Source: Ruminococcus flavefaciens AE3010 (GTDB taxonomy: Bacteria > Bacillota > Clostridia > Oscillospirales > Ruminococcaceae). Taken from it: 64,000 nt of DNA. Position 1 is the first letter of the stretch; each line of letters starts with the position of its first letter. Below the pieces are notes generated by a model. That model saw only the letters and a list, made by a program, of their open reading frames with translations, made no database searches and was not told the origin of the DNA. A program made the translations under genes and the position numbers. The stretch is taken from positions 1,697,001-1,761,000 of the forward strand of contig NZ_JAGT01000001.1 of assembly GCF_000526795.1 (NCBI RefSeq). The letters are read 5' to 3'. Positions 9,652 through 18,376 of the stretch are shown here, piece by piece.

Positions 9652-10974
9652 ATGAAAAAAATCATCGCTTTTACGCTTGCTTTCAGCCTTATGGCTCCCT
9701 TTTCCTGCGGTAAGAACAAGGACAGCAGTTCTGAGCCCGACGGGGATACTCAGCAGGATATGCTGACTGAGACTGAGCTGAAAGTCGCGCTCATAGACGG
9801 AGGCACAGGAAAATTAGAACCCTCTCTGGCTGAATTCGACACTGCCAATAAAGATATAACTCTGAATATCACTCATTATGAGAATACGGACACGAATTAC
9901 TCAGAAGCCTTTAATCAGCTTTCAAGGGAAATGCTGTCAGGTGAAAGTCCTGATGTTATCATAGCCCCCTGCGAGGGCACAGTGAACTTGCAGAAAAGCG
10001 GTTATCTCGCCGACCTTACGCCATTTATCAATAGCTCGGATACGCTGAATATAACCGACCTGCTGCCTAATGTCCGCGAAGCTGTGGAGTGCAATGGCGC
10101 TATCCCGTATCTTTTCCCATGCTTTAACTACACTACATATACCGCAAGCGCCGACTTTATCAGCGGAGATAACGAAAACTGGAGTTTTGACAGGGCTATG
10201 GCTTTTTACGAGAGCTTAGAGGATAAAAAGAACTTTCCGCAAAGCGCGGATATGTGGCATTATTTTCTCAGGAAGGCAGGCTATAATGCCATTGACTTTG
10301 AAAAAAGCTCATGCGATTTCGACGGTGATTTCAAGAAAACATTGGATTTTCTCCTGCAATTCCCTATCGACCTGAAAAACGACATTGACTATAAATCGGA
10401 AGGGACAGACTATATGAACTCGCTGAATATAACTGGCATAAACGGTATAAATAAGTTTGCCGCTTCTGATATCTATGGACGGTTTAACGGAGCTCCCATG
10501 ACATACGTGGGCTATCCCTCAGCGGATAATAACGGAGCTTATGTCAATATACCGCACCTGTGGGCTATCCCCGAATACAGCGTAAATAAAGACGCGGCAT
10601 GGAGGCTGCTGGAAAACTACTTCCGCCAAAGCGAACAGAAGAAGATGTCAATTGAATACGTTTCGGGCGTACCTGTCACAGAAAGCGGCTTGCAGGCGCT
10701 TGCCTACGATACGCCAAGTGTTATAGGTATGTCAGTCCGCGGAAACTTAGCCCAATGGTTAGGTGGTGAAGAGTCTATGCAGATAAGTGACGAAGCAGTT
10801 GAAAAACTCCTTGACTATTCAAGGAACGTGAAAATTGACCTTAACTACGGCGACGAGCTGGACAGCATGATATCTAACGAATGGGCTGAGGTCATGCGCG
10901 GCAATATAAGCTCCGACGAGTGTGTGCAGAACTTAAATAATAAGGTGGGGCTGTACCTCAGTGAGCGAAGCTGA
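9652..10974 (+). CDS. ABC-type extracellular solute-binding lipoprotein, orphan
   Basis: A 440-residue protein with an N-terminal lipoprotein signal (hydrophobic stretch then SC at residues 18-19). The rest resembles family 1 solute-binding proteins: a LKVALIDGG first strand, SPDVIIAPCEG, and late segments HLWAIPEYSVNKDAAWRLLENY, split here as separate observations. Such proteins capture sugars or oligosaccharides for an ABC importer. No permease or ATPase gene is adjacent, so its partner must lie elsewhere. The ATG at 9652 follows AAAGGAG. Confidence 0.8.
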   Translation: MKKIIAFTLAFSLMAPFSCGKNKDSSSEPDGDTQQDMLTETELKVALIDGGTGKLEPSLAEFDTANKDITLNITHYENTDTNYSEAFNQLSREMLSGESPDVIIAPCEGTVNLQKSGYLADLTPFINSSDTLNITDLLPNVREAVECNGAIPYLFPCFNYTTYTASADFISGDNENWSFDRAMAFYESLEDKKNFPQSADMWHYFLRKAGYNAIDFEKSSCDFDGDFKKTLDFLLQFPIDLKNDIDYKSEGTDYMNSLNITGINGINKFAASDIYGRFNGAPMTYVGYPSADNNGAYVNIPHLWAIPEYSVNKDAAWRLLENYFRQSEQKKMSIEYVSGVPVTESGLQALAYDTPSVIGMSVRGNLAQWLGGEESMQISDEAVEKLLDYSRNVKIDLNYGDELDSMISNEWAEVMRGNISSDECVQNLNNKVGLYLSERS

Positions 10975-10989
10975 CTATAAAAAGAAGAG

Positions 10990-11026
10990 GACCGCCGACA
11001 CTTTTGCGCCGGCGGTCTTTCTTTTT
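10990..11026 (+). terminator. Terminator of the solute-binding protein gene
   Basis: Stem GACCGCCG (10990-10997) with CGGCGGTC (11010-11017), followed by a T-rich tract. Confidence 0.9.
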
Positions 11027-11044
11027 CCGAAAGGTGTGTTCATG

Positions 11045-11071
11045 AAGCGGTGGTGTGCGGCACCGCTTTTT
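11045..11071 (+). terminator. Second terminator-like hairpin
   Basis: A perfect 8-bp stem AAGCGGTG / CACCGCTT with an 8-nt loop and a short T-run. Confidence 0.65.
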
Positions 11072-11420
11072 GATTCGCGTCGGGAGGTATTTCGACGCTG
11101 AATGAGAAACAATGAAGGTTTTTTCTTGTTTATTTCCTTTTCCCTTTTCTGACTATATTATACCCCCTTACGACAGGATTTGCAATAACAGAGCGATTTC
11201 GGTTTGAATACAGTTTGGATATGAAATGCTTACGGATAGTATCAGAGCGGTTACACAATTCTGACAATGATTACTGTAATATTTTTCTTTGTACCTTTTT
11301 TGCTTTTCTGCATAATATAATGTAAGCGGCATATGCGCTGCGTCGTCAGGAAGTGGAGTTGATCCCGTGAGCAGCTTCCCGACACATGACGGAGCTGCTG
11401 ACGGCTGCTTTGATATAAAA
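11072..11420. other. Gene-free stretch with a possible structured segment
   Basis: No convincing reading frame is present. On the plus strand a TATAAT (11316-11321) is followed by a segment with nested complementarity: CGTCA with TGACG enclosing GGAAG with CTTCC. No matching -35 at a good distance was found. A small RNA is possible but weakly supported. Confidence 0.3.
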
Positions 11421-11450
11421 AAGCTGCCGAATGACTTTATTCGGCAGCTT
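11421..11450 (-). terminator. Terminator of the dockerin-VanY gene
   Basis: A perfect 10-bp stem AAGCTGCCGA / TCGGCAGCTT. On the minus strand a run of Ts follows at 11420 and below. Confidence 0.9.
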
Positions 11451-11455
11451 CGCTG

Positions 11456-13762
11456 TTAATTGTAGTATGATGTTATCCCAAGGTATTCCTCAAGGCACAG
11501 ACCGCTGTTGTAAACTGCTGTGGCAGTCTCAACGCCTAAGTATCTGATATGCCAGGGCTCGTACTGGAAGCCTGTGATAGCTTCCTTGCCCTTGGGGTAG
11601 CGGATTATGAAGCCGTACTTGTGGGCGTTCTTCTCAAGCCATGCACACTCGGGAGTATTTGCAAACTCGGCACTGATAGAATTTACGTCGATGGCAAGTC
11701 CTGTCTGGTGCTCGGAGTGTCCCGGTCTTGCGGAATAGGTATCAGCTCTCAGTATACCGTCTATAGCAACATAATTGTTGTATATGGTCTCCTGATTCTC
11801 GTATGAGCGGTAGCCCGACGAGCAAACTATGCTCAGTCCGTGGAGAGCGGCGTCTTCAGAGAGCTTCTTGAACATCGCCATGGCGTTTTCATTGAGCCCT
11901 CCCCCTGCATTGAACTCCTTGGGGACGCTGTAGGTCTTGTTTACCACAAGGATACCGTCTACATATGTAGCGCCGTTACGGGTCATCATAAGGTGCTCAG
12001 CCGATGTGGTTGTGGTAACAGGAGGCTGTGGTGTTGTCGTTGCAGTCGTAGTAGTAGTTGTTGTTGACGTTGTTGTAGTCGTTGTGGTAGTTGTAGTGGT
12101 CGTTGTTAATGTAGTAGTTGTCGATGTGGCAACAGGCTTATTGTGAACAGTTACCTTTACCTCAGCTTTTACGTTTGTATTGGACTGGCTGTAGACCGTT
12201 ATGGTACACTTGCCTGCCGATACAGCGTAAATATTTCCGAACTTATCCACCTTGGCAATGGTGTTGTCAGAGCTTATCCACAGCTCGGACTTGTCAGGTG
12301 CTGTCTCGGGGTACATTGTTACATAGGAAATACCGAGAGTACCTACAAGAAGATCAAGCTCATAATCGGTAAGCTCTATTCTCTGTACCTGATTTGGGTC
12401 AGTGACAGTTACTTTTACGGAAGCATGAACATCGGGATTTGAGCGGCTGTATACAGTCACGGTGCAGGTTCCGGGAGCAATGCCCTTTATCAGACCCTCT
12501 TCGTCAACTGTAGCGATACTCTCATCAGAGCTTATCCAAACCTCTCCCTTATTGGGAGCATTGGCAGGCACCATGCTTACCATTGATATGCCCTCGCCGC
12601 CTACAGGCATGGACAATTCCGTCTTACTGAGCTTTATCTCCCTGACCTTGTTGGGGTCAATTACAGTTATCTTTATTTCGCCGCTTACCAGAGGATTGTT
12701 TACGCTCTGCACCTTTACTATGCAGGTTCCCTCACCCACAGGGCTTATCCATCCCTCATAGTTTACTGTAGCCACGTTCTCATCTGAGCTTGTCCATATC
12801 TCCCTTTTATCCGTTGCTGTTGCAGGGAGCATAGTTACCATGGAGATGTCTCCGTCGCCGCCCACCTTGAGCTCTATCTCTGACTTGCTCAGCTTTATCT
12901 CTGACACCTTTTTGGGGTCGGCGGGTTCAGTGGTGGTTGTGGAAGTAACGGTCACAGTTGTGGTAGTTGTTGTAGGAGCAACCGTTGTAGTAGTCGTTAT
13001 GGGAGCAGCTGTTGTGGTAGTTGTCGTAGGAGCAGCTGTTGTAGTAGTCGTTGTGGGAGCAGCTGTTGTAGTAGTCGTTGTGGGAGCAGCTGTTGTGGTG
13101 GTCGTTGTGGGAGCAGCTGTTGTTGTAGTCGTTGTAGGTGCTACTGTTGTGGTAGTTGTAATAGGATTGGTTATGGGAATAGGCTTTGTAGTAGTTACTG
13201 CCGTGGTGGTCGATGAATAGGTGATAGGGATCATCTTTGTAGTTGTAGCTGTTGAAGTTGCAGTTACCGATGTTGTTGTCAAGGCTGCTGTTGTGGTAGC
13301 GGTCGATGTGCCTCCATGGATCTTCAGCTCTTCCATAGCCTTGTCAGGCTCTTTCAGATAGTCCTCAAGGGAACGCCTGCCCTTTATCGCCCGATAAGCA
13401 TAGTATGATAAGATGTTTGAAGCATCAACTGCATTAACCTTTTCATTCTTATCAACATCGGCTGCAACGATCTGAGCTGCCGAAAGTCCGCTTTCCTTGC
13501 CTGACGAGAGATTGGCATAGGCAGTCAGCACTGTGGACGCGTCGGTGGCGTCGATGCTCTCGTCGCCGTTAAGGTCTCCGAGCTTTATCGTTACAACAGA
13601 TTCAGACGGAGTTTCAGCAGGAGCAGTTGCAGTATTGTCGTTGGCGGAGACAGTGGTGCTTCTCGCTGACAAAATGCCTTCCCCACTGGCGTTCACAGAG
13701 GTGAACGCTCCCGCACAAAGGGCAAATGACAGCACAGATGCTATGATTCTCTTTGCTTTCAT
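11456..13762 (-). CDS. Secreted dockerin + three Ig-like repeats + VanY-type D,D-carboxypeptidase
   Basis: A 768-residue exported protein. Order: signal peptide (1-26), dockerin (about 44-125; LGDLNGDESIDATDAS and VDKNEKVNAVDAS half-repeats), Thr-rich linker with repeated AAPTTTTTT units, three BIG2-like Ig repeats (each starting with EIKLSK or ELTDYEL and ending in a VTV strand), a second Thr linker and a C-terminal VanY/peptidase M15 domain. Zinc-site motifs are SEHQTGLAIDV and EPWHIRYLG. Such domains trim D-Ala from peptidoglycan stem peptides. GGAG precedes the ATG. The dockerin implies binding to a cohesin on the cell-surface scaffold. Confidence 0.92.
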   Translation of the reverse strand: MKAKRIIASVLSFALCAGAFTSVNASGEGILSARSTTVSANDNTATAPAETPSESVVTIKLGDLNGDESIDATDASTVLTAYANLSSGKESGLSAAQIVAADVDKNEKVNAVDASNILSYYAYRAIKGRRSLEDYLKEPDKAMEELKIHGGTSTATTTAALTTTSVTATSTATTTKMIPITYSSTTTAVTTTKPIPITNPITTTTTVAPTTTTTTAAPTTTTTTAAPTTTTTTAAPTTTTTTAAPTTTTTTAAPITTTTTVAPTTTTTTVTVTSTTTTEPADPKKVSEIKLSKSEIELKVGGDGDISMVTMLPATATDKREIWTSSDENVATVNYEGWISPVGEGTCIVKVQSVNNPLVSGEIKITVIDPNKVREIKLSKTELSMPVGGEGISMVSMVPANAPNKGEVWISSDESIATVDEEGLIKGIAPGTCTVTVYSRSNPDVHASVKVTVTDPNQVQRIELTDYELDLLVGTLGISYVTMYPETAPDKSELWISSDNTIAKVDKFGNIYAVSAGKCTITVYSQSNTNVKAEVKVTVHNKPVATSTTTTLTTTTTTTTTTTTTSTTTTTTTATTTPQPPVTTTTSAEHLMMTRNGATYVDGILVVNKTYSVPKEFNAGGGLNENAMAMFKKLSEDAALHGLSIVCSSGYRSYENQETIYNNYVAIDGILRADTYSARPGHSEHQTGLAIDVNSISAEFANTPECAWLEKNAHKYGFIIRYPKGKEAITGFQYEPWHIRYLGVETATAVYNSGLCLEEYLGITSYYN
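12975..13163. repeat. 27-bp tandem repeat encoding the Thr linker
   Basis: Seven units spaced exactly 27 bp apart (anchors at 12975, 13002, 13029, 13056, 13083, 13110 and 13137) encode AAPTTTTTT. The copy number may vary between strains by slippage or recombination. Confidence 0.9.
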
Positions 13763-14092
13763 TTTTTTCTCCTTCTTTATTTGCTTCCGTCCTCACATTC
13801 CTCTTCAACGGTCGGAGCGGAAAGCATAATCGGCTGCATTGCGGCTGAAAGCGGTTATTTATGTAGCTTTTTCGCACAAATTATTAACAATACAGCTATA
13901 AAATCATAGATATAATTATATCATAAACTATCCAAAAATAAAAGACATTCAGAAAAAAAATACAGTAATTTGTCGTATTTTCGTAGTTTTACATAAAAAA
14001 GAGTCTTTCGGACAGGGACACATCTTAGACATTGTGCAAGTTTTTGACCTAAATACGTTGTTTCGGGCGTGCAACGACCTGTATCTGTACAT
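13763..14092. other. Upstream region of the dockerin-VanY gene
   Basis: About 330 bp without a convincing gene. The segment near 13800-13860 can form some stems in the minus-strand leader, but I could not match it to a known riboswitch. The far part is AT-rich. No clear consensus promoter was seen. Confidence 0.4.
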
Positions 14093-14125
14093 AAAAAAAT
14101 CCGCTGTACAATCTGCACAGCGGAT
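14093..14125 (-). terminator. Terminator of the cda operon
   Basis: A 9-bp stem ATCCGCTGT / ACAGCGGAT with a 9-nt loop. On the minus strand seven Ts follow. Confidence 0.92.
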
Positions 14126-14131
14126 ATATAT

Positions 14132-15487
14132 TTAATTTGTACCTGATGACGAACTGCTCGAGGTGGTCGACTGCTTTGCAGCGCTGTCCTTGAGAGTTTT
14201 CACTATATTTACCTTTGGAGCGTCCGTACACCATACGTTTTTATGGGTCTTGCACGATACAAAGACATCATATCTGAACTGGTCGGGATTTCTGGAGGTG
14301 TCCTCACCAAGCAGGTTGACTTCCGCGTCAAGGTCTGCCGCAGTGATGTCATTTATAACATCGGCAGGACCAACCAGCTTGACCGTAAGCTTCTCGGTGA
14401 CTATTGAATACGAATATCCGTCGCTTGGCACATGGAGCAGTCCCACGTTTGCACCAAGCAGAGTAACCTCCTTGGACGCAAGTCCCGCATCATTGAGGGT
14501 AACGTTAACAGTCTCGTTGCCCGAAACATTTATGACGTTCTTTGCCGACAGCATATTATCTATGCTGAAATCCTTTGAGAAGCCTATATCAAGAGTACTC
14601 AGTGCTATAGGTATGGACAGCGGATCATCTGAGAGACTTACATTAGGAGAACCCGAAGCGATCGTAAGCTCAGACGGGGTGATACTGAAATCAAGGCTGT
14701 CCTTATCAAAGTTGGAGTTCGACGGCAGAGTCAGGACTACCTTGAAAGGTACGGTTTTCTGCGTAAGCACGGGTATGCTGATATTAACGGTAGCAGGATC
14801 CGAGGTGATAAACGTGGAATCGACGATATTTCCGTCAGCATCAACGAACTCCAGTCTTTCACTGTTAAGACCTGTATAGCTGGTCTCAAGGTTTTTGAGC
14901 ACCTTGTCGGAGACCGCATAGCACTCGGCTATGGTAGCAAGCTTTGCAGACGGACCCTTGAGGGTGATCTCCTCGGGCTCGCACTTTATATCGCCGAATG
15001 TCTTGCCCTCTGCAAGTGTGACATTATCTACCCTCGGCTTTACGGTTATGGTCTTGAACTCAAACTTATTGAGCTCCACCTCAACAGTCTCGGGATATAC
15101 CTTTTTGTTGGACAGCTCCGCGCCGTTGGTAGACTCGACCTTAATGGTAAGAGTCTTTTTGCCCTCGGTAGTAATGTTGTCAAAGTCAACATAGGCTTCA
15201 AGGGTCTCGGCGTTTATGCGGCTGTAATCGGTACGGCTGCAGTCAAAGCTGACGCTTACCTTATCCACGTTGCAGTTTGTGACGGAAAGTCCGCTTTCTG
15301 CCGCAGACGAGCCTGCTATATCCACTTTGAGGGGGATATTGTTTATAGTCTTGGATTCCGACGGATACAGAGTCATTGCAACTATGAACCATGCCGCAAC
15401 AGCGCATATTATAGCTATGAGCAGCAGTGTCGCATTGTTTTTGGTCTCTGTGATGCCGTGTTTTTTGTTATCATTGAATGTATTCAT
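14132..15487 (-). CDS. cdaR: YbbR-domain protein, regulator of the diadenylate cyclase
   Basis: A 451-residue protein with one N-terminal membrane helix (about 20-42, LLLIAIICAVAAWFIVAM) and a large extracellular part made of about four YbbR-type beta repeats (recurring NIPLKVDI, VSFDCSRTDYS, VELNKFEFKTITVKP and LKGPSAKLATI segments). YbbR proteins (CdaR) modulate membrane-bound CdaA. Its ATG overlaps the cdaA stop by 4 bp (ATGA). The tail is Ser-rich. The glmM gene that often follows in this operon is absent. Confidence 0.88.
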   Translation of the reverse strand: MNTFNDNKKHGITETKNNATLLLIAIICAVAAWFIVAMTLYPSESKTINNIPLKVDIAGSSAAESGLSVTNCNVDKVSVSFDCSRTDYSRINAETLEAYVDFDNITTEGKKTLTIKVESTNGAELSNKKVYPETVEVELNKFEFKTITVKPRVDNVTLAEGKTFGDIKCEPEEITLKGPSAKLATIAECYAVSDKVLKNLETSYTGLNSERLEFVDADGNIVDSTFITSDPATVNISIPVLTQKTVPFKVVLTLPSNSNFDKDSLDFSITPSELTIASGSPNVSLSDDPLSIPIALSTLDIGFSKDFSIDNMLSAKNVINVSGNETVNVTLNDAGLASKEVTLLGANVGLLHVPSDGYSYSIVTEKLTVKLVGPADVINDITAADLDAEVNLLGEDTSRNPDQFRYDVFVSCKTHKNVWCTDAPKVNIVKTLKDSAAKQSTTSSSSSSGTN

Positions 15488-16395
15488 TTTTTCTTCCTCC
15501 TTTCGGAGCGGGAAGAAAAAAGCTTCTTTCTGCCGATAGATATTTCAGTCTTATCTTTGAAGAGCTGTTCTTCAAGAAGAGCTTTCAGCTTATCACGGGT
15601 ATAGTCTCTTGTGAGAGTGCCGTTCAGCGCAACCGAGATCTGTCCTGTTTCCTCTGATACGACTATAACTATAGCGTCGGAGTTTTCGCTCATTCCTATG
15701 GCAGCTCTGTGACGTGAGCCCAGCTTCTTATTGATGAGGGCGTCCTTTGCAGGCTTGGGCAGGAAGCAGGCAGCCGCAAGGATGATGCCGTCACGCATTA
15801 TAACAGCTCCGTCATGGAGCGGTGTTTTCGGATAGAATATATTGCCGAACACCTCTTTGCTCGGCGTAGCGTTAAGGATAGTACCTGTCTCGATCTGCTC
15901 ACCCAGTCTTACCTGACGCTCAACTACTATGAGAGCGCCTGTAAAGGTCGCCGACAGCTCCACGCAGGAATCACATATAGCCTCGATAGCGGGGTTCCAG
16001 CGCTGCTTGACCTCGTCGTTATCCTGTCCCAGACCGAAAAGGTGTATACCGAACTTGGTACGTCCTGCTTTTTCAAGAGCTCTTCTCAGCTCGGGCTGGA
16101 AGAGTACTATCATTGCCAGAACGCCCATGCTCAGGGTCTTTTCCAGCAGATAGCTGACCACCTTCAGTTCAAGGTATTTACTGATGAAATAGCCTGCAAC
16201 AAGAAGAATGATACCCTTTACAAGCTGACCTGCACGGGTCTCGCGGATAAGCTTCAGGAGCAGGTAGATAACATATGTAAGAATAACAACGTCGATGACG
16301 TCCGTAAACTTGAAGGTACTGATGACACTGAGAAAAGCGTCCAGTATCTCCTGTGGAGAGGAGTCGAACAACTTATGCGGAGTAGAAATGAACAA
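15484..16395 (-). CDS. cdaA: Diadenylate cyclase CdaA
   Basis: A 303-residue membrane enzyme that makes cyclic di-AMP from two ATP. Three N-terminal helices (about 32-100) are followed by the DAC domain, with the catalytic DGA motif in PLHDGAVIM and the RHR motif in GSRHRAAIG. The start is a TTG at 16395, chosen because AAGGGGG lies 7 nt upstream. The C-terminal tail is Lys/Arg-rich. Together with CdaR it would control c-di-AMP, which affects potassium and wall homeostasis in Firmicutes. Confidence 0.95.
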   Translation of the reverse strand: MFISTPHKLFDSSPQEILDAFLSVISTFKFTDVIDVVILTYVIYLLLKLIRETRAGQLVKGIILLVAGYFISKYLELKVVSYLLEKTLSMGVLAMIVLFQPELRRALEKAGRTKFGIHLFGLGQDNDEVKQRWNPAIEAICDSCVELSATFTGALIVVERQVRLGEQIETGTILNATPSKEVFGNIFYPKTPLHDGAVIMRDGIILAAACFLPKPAKDALINKKLGSRHRAAIGMSENSDAIVIVVSEETGQISVALNGTLTRDYTRDKLKALLEEQLFKDKTEISIGRKKLFSSRSERRKKK

Positions 16396-16452
16396 ATAAA
16401 CACCCCCTTGGGGAATTACACATATTTATTATCTGTTAGTTATCTATGTAAG

Positions 16453-16475
16453 TATGAGGACAGGGTGTCCTCATA
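16453..16475 (-). promoter_or_regulatory. Perfect hairpin in the cdaA leader
   Basis: Ten-base arms TATGAGGACA / TGTCCTCATA with a 3-nt loop in the 5' UTR of cdaA. No T-run follows on the minus strand, so it is not a terminator; it could stabilise the mRNA or bind a protein. Confidence 0.5.
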
Positions 16476-16502
16476 GCTGACTGCACAATACTGCATACTA
16501 TT

Positions 16503-16530
16503 ATTGTACCACAAATTCTGATAATTTCAA
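16503..16530 (-). promoter_or_regulatory. cdaA promoter
   Basis: On the minus strand TTGAAA (16525-16530), a 16-bp spacer and TACAAT (16503-16508). Confidence 0.7.
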
Positions 16531-16537
16531 TAGTTTT

Positions 16538-17677
16538 TTAAGAATTTTGTAAATTTTTCAATATCTTAACAAAATATACAAGTTTCATTACCTCCGCCTC
16601 GGTATTGAATGCTGAGGGAGCAAAACGTACCGTGCCGCCTTTGGTGCCCAGTGCTGCGTGAGCAAGAGCAGCACAGTGATACCCCGCACGGAGGCAGAAG
16701 CCGTTTTCGCTCAGATACGCCGCAGCGTCCTCGGAGCTTATATCTCCCACGTTGAAGGACACTATGGGAGCATACTCCCCATCACAGTCACGGCAGACCT
16801 TAACGCCGTCTATGGCGGCAAGCTCCGAAATGAATCTGCGGCAGAGCCTCTCCTCATGGGCGCGGATATTGTCCATACCGCGGCTTTTTATGAAGCGTAT
16901 GCCCTCTCCCACTGTAACGGCTCCGATTATATTGGGAGTACCGCTTTCAAGGCTGTCGGGAAGAAGCTCGGGCTGAAAAAGGCTGAGAGAAGCACTGCCT
17001 GTTCCACCCTGTATTATGGGAGCTATGGTATATTTCCCGTCAGTGACGAGAAGTCCCGTGCCCGTTATGCCGTAAAGCCCCTTGTGCCCTGCGGTACAGA
17101 GTATATTTATGCCGTGGGACAGCTTTATATCATAAATGCCGCAGACCTGAGCTCCGTCTGCGATAAAACATATATCATGCACGCGGCAGAGCTCCCCTAT
17201 CTCGCGGTATGGCAGGAGCTGTCCCGTGACGTTGCTTGCAAGAGTGCATACCACCGCCCTTGTGTCGCTGCGTATCAGCCTGCGGAAGCTCTCCACGGTA
17301 CGCTCCTTATCCGCGAATACCTCTGCTACAGACATAGTCACCTGTTTTTTCAGCGCAAGAGCCACAGCAGGTCGGGCGGCGGAGTTATGCTCCATACTGC
17401 TTATTATAATATGCCCGCCATCTGCCATGACGCCCTGTATCGCCATATTCAGCGCATGGGTGCAGTTCAGCGTGAACACAGTATTCTCAGGCTCTGCACC
17501 GAAAAAGTCCGCCGCTGTTTCACGGGCGCTGTAATACGCCTCGGAAGTGCGCATGGCAAGCTGATGCCCGCCTCTGCCTGCATTCCCGCCGAAGTTCATT
17601 ATTGCATCGGCAGCCGCCCTGCGGACGCTCAGCGGCTTGGGATAGGTGGTGGCGGCGTTGTCAAAGTTTATCATCAT
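16538..17677 (-). CDS. Cysteine desulfurase-family PLP enzyme
   Basis: A 379-residue class V aminotransferase-fold enzyme. It starts with NFDNAATTYPKP, typical of NifS/SufS-type and CsdA-like desulfurases. The PLP lysine lies in TAGHKGLYG, and the candidate catalytic Cys is in RAGYHCAALAH. It would release sulfur (or selenium) from cysteine (or selenocysteine) as a persulfide. I start at the ATG at 17677 (GGACGG upstream); GTG 17686 and ATG 17674 are alternatives. It overlaps the upstream DUF3343-like gene, which may act as its sulfur or selenium carrier. Confidence 0.93.
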   Translation of the reverse strand: MMINFDNAATTYPKPLSVRRAAADAIMNFGGNAGRGGHQLAMRTSEAYYSARETAADFFGAEPENTVFTLNCTHALNMAIQGVMADGGHIIISSMEHNSAARPAVALALKKQVTMSVAEVFADKERTVESFRRLIRSDTRAVVCTLASNVTGQLLPYREIGELCRVHDICFIADGAQVCGIYDIKLSHGINILCTAGHKGLYGITGTGLLVTDGKYTIAPIIQGGTGSASLSLFQPELLPDSLESGTPNIIGAVTVGEGIRFIKSRGMDNIRAHEERLCRRFISELAAIDGVKVCRDCDGEYAPIVSFNVGDISSEDAAAYLSENGFCLRAGYHCAALAHAALGTKGGTVRFAPSAFNTEAEVMKLVYFVKILKNLQNS

Positions 17678-17897
17678 CGGCAGCACCGTCCATTCTTATG
17701 GTATAGGGTACGGAATAGCTGTCAAGTATCTCGGCTGCCCTGCCGCAGCGGTCTCCCACATGCAGCGAGAAGCCGCAGCCGTTCTCGGAGTCCCTGCCGC
17801 GGCGCTTTATAACACTTGGATAACCGCGCTGTCTCAGCAGCCGCTGTCCCTTGACAGCGTATGTGTAGGACGGCATATCGAATATACAGTTCGTCAA
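17661..17897 (-). CDS. DUF3343-like putative Se/S carrier protein
   Basis: A 78-residue protein resembling the DUF3343 (putative Se/S carrier) family: an N-terminal strand with TNCIFDMPSYTYAVKGQRLL, a PSVIKRR segment and a conserved GCGFSLHV with one Cys, then an ILDSYSVPYTI strand. I start it at a TTG (17897) because AGGGGGGA lies just upstream; the in-frame ATG at 17918 lies before that site. It overlaps the cysteine desulfurase gene by about 17 bp, a sign of coupling. The family call comes from recall of the pattern, not a search. Confidence 0.75.
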   Translation of the reverse strand: MTNCIFDMPSYTYAVKGQRLLRQRGYPSVIKRRGRDSENGCGFSLHVGDRCGRAAEILDSYSVPYTIRMDGAADDDKL

Positions 17898-17993
17898 AAG
17901 TATCCCCCCTGACTGCATCAGTCTGCGCAGTCAGCAATATGCGGTACACTTCATTATATGATTTTGTGAGTTTTTAGTGATTAGAAAGCAGGT

Positions 17994-18300
17994 TTGTAGG
18001 GGCTGCCTTTGGCAGTCCGCCAATTGAGAATTGAGAATGAAGAATTGAAAATGTAGGGACGGCGTTCCGCCGCCTGTGTATGCCGTTTCACACAATTACG
18101 ATATATCAATGCAGCCATGTAGGGGCGCCCTTTGGGCGTCCGCAGGTTCCAATGAAATTAAGACGAACTGCCAAAGGCTGCTCCTACAGTGTGTCATTTG
18201 GAATTTTACGGTTATTGGCGGGACGTCGAGGACGCCGTCCCCTACAGTATGGCATTTAGAGTTTTACGGTTATTGGCGGGCGGATAATATCTGCCCCTAC
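17994..18300. repeat. Cluster of short palindromic intergenic repeats
   Basis: About 307 bp without a gene. It contains palindromes with a TGTAGGGG-type edge at 17997-18023 (CTGCCTTTGGCAG core), 18118-18142 (GCGCCCTTTGGGCG core), 18219-18245 (GACGTCGAGGACGCCGTC core) and 18276-18300 (GGCGGATAATATCTGCC core), plus a TTGAGAA heptad array at 18022-18055. Related copies occur across the window. Confidence 0.8.
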
Positions 18301-18314
18301 TTAGCTCTTAGCTC

Positions 18315-18343
18315 TTGAAATACGCTCTGATATCTGTTATAAT
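18315..18343 (+). promoter_or_regulatory. Promoter of the M42 peptidase operon
   Basis: TTGAAA (18315-18320), a 17-bp spacer and TATAAT (18338-18343). The -35 box directly follows a short AGCTCTT tandem repeat. Confidence 0.8.
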
Positions 18344-18376
18344 ATAATGTGACGCTTTTATGAAAGGAACTTCCAT

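Noticed and set aside
12840..13220. The regularly spaced repeats as a CRISPR array
   Set aside because: The units are contiguous, encode a Thr linker in frame and have no spacers.
13780..13860. A c-di-AMP or c-di-GMP riboswitch before the VanY gene
   Set aside because: The segment can fold, but I found no match to the conserved core of either class.
16658..17812. A 384-codon frame on the plus strand opposite the cysteine desulfurase
   Set aside because: It lies antisense to a well-supported gene, lacks a ribosome binding site and has no recognisable motif.
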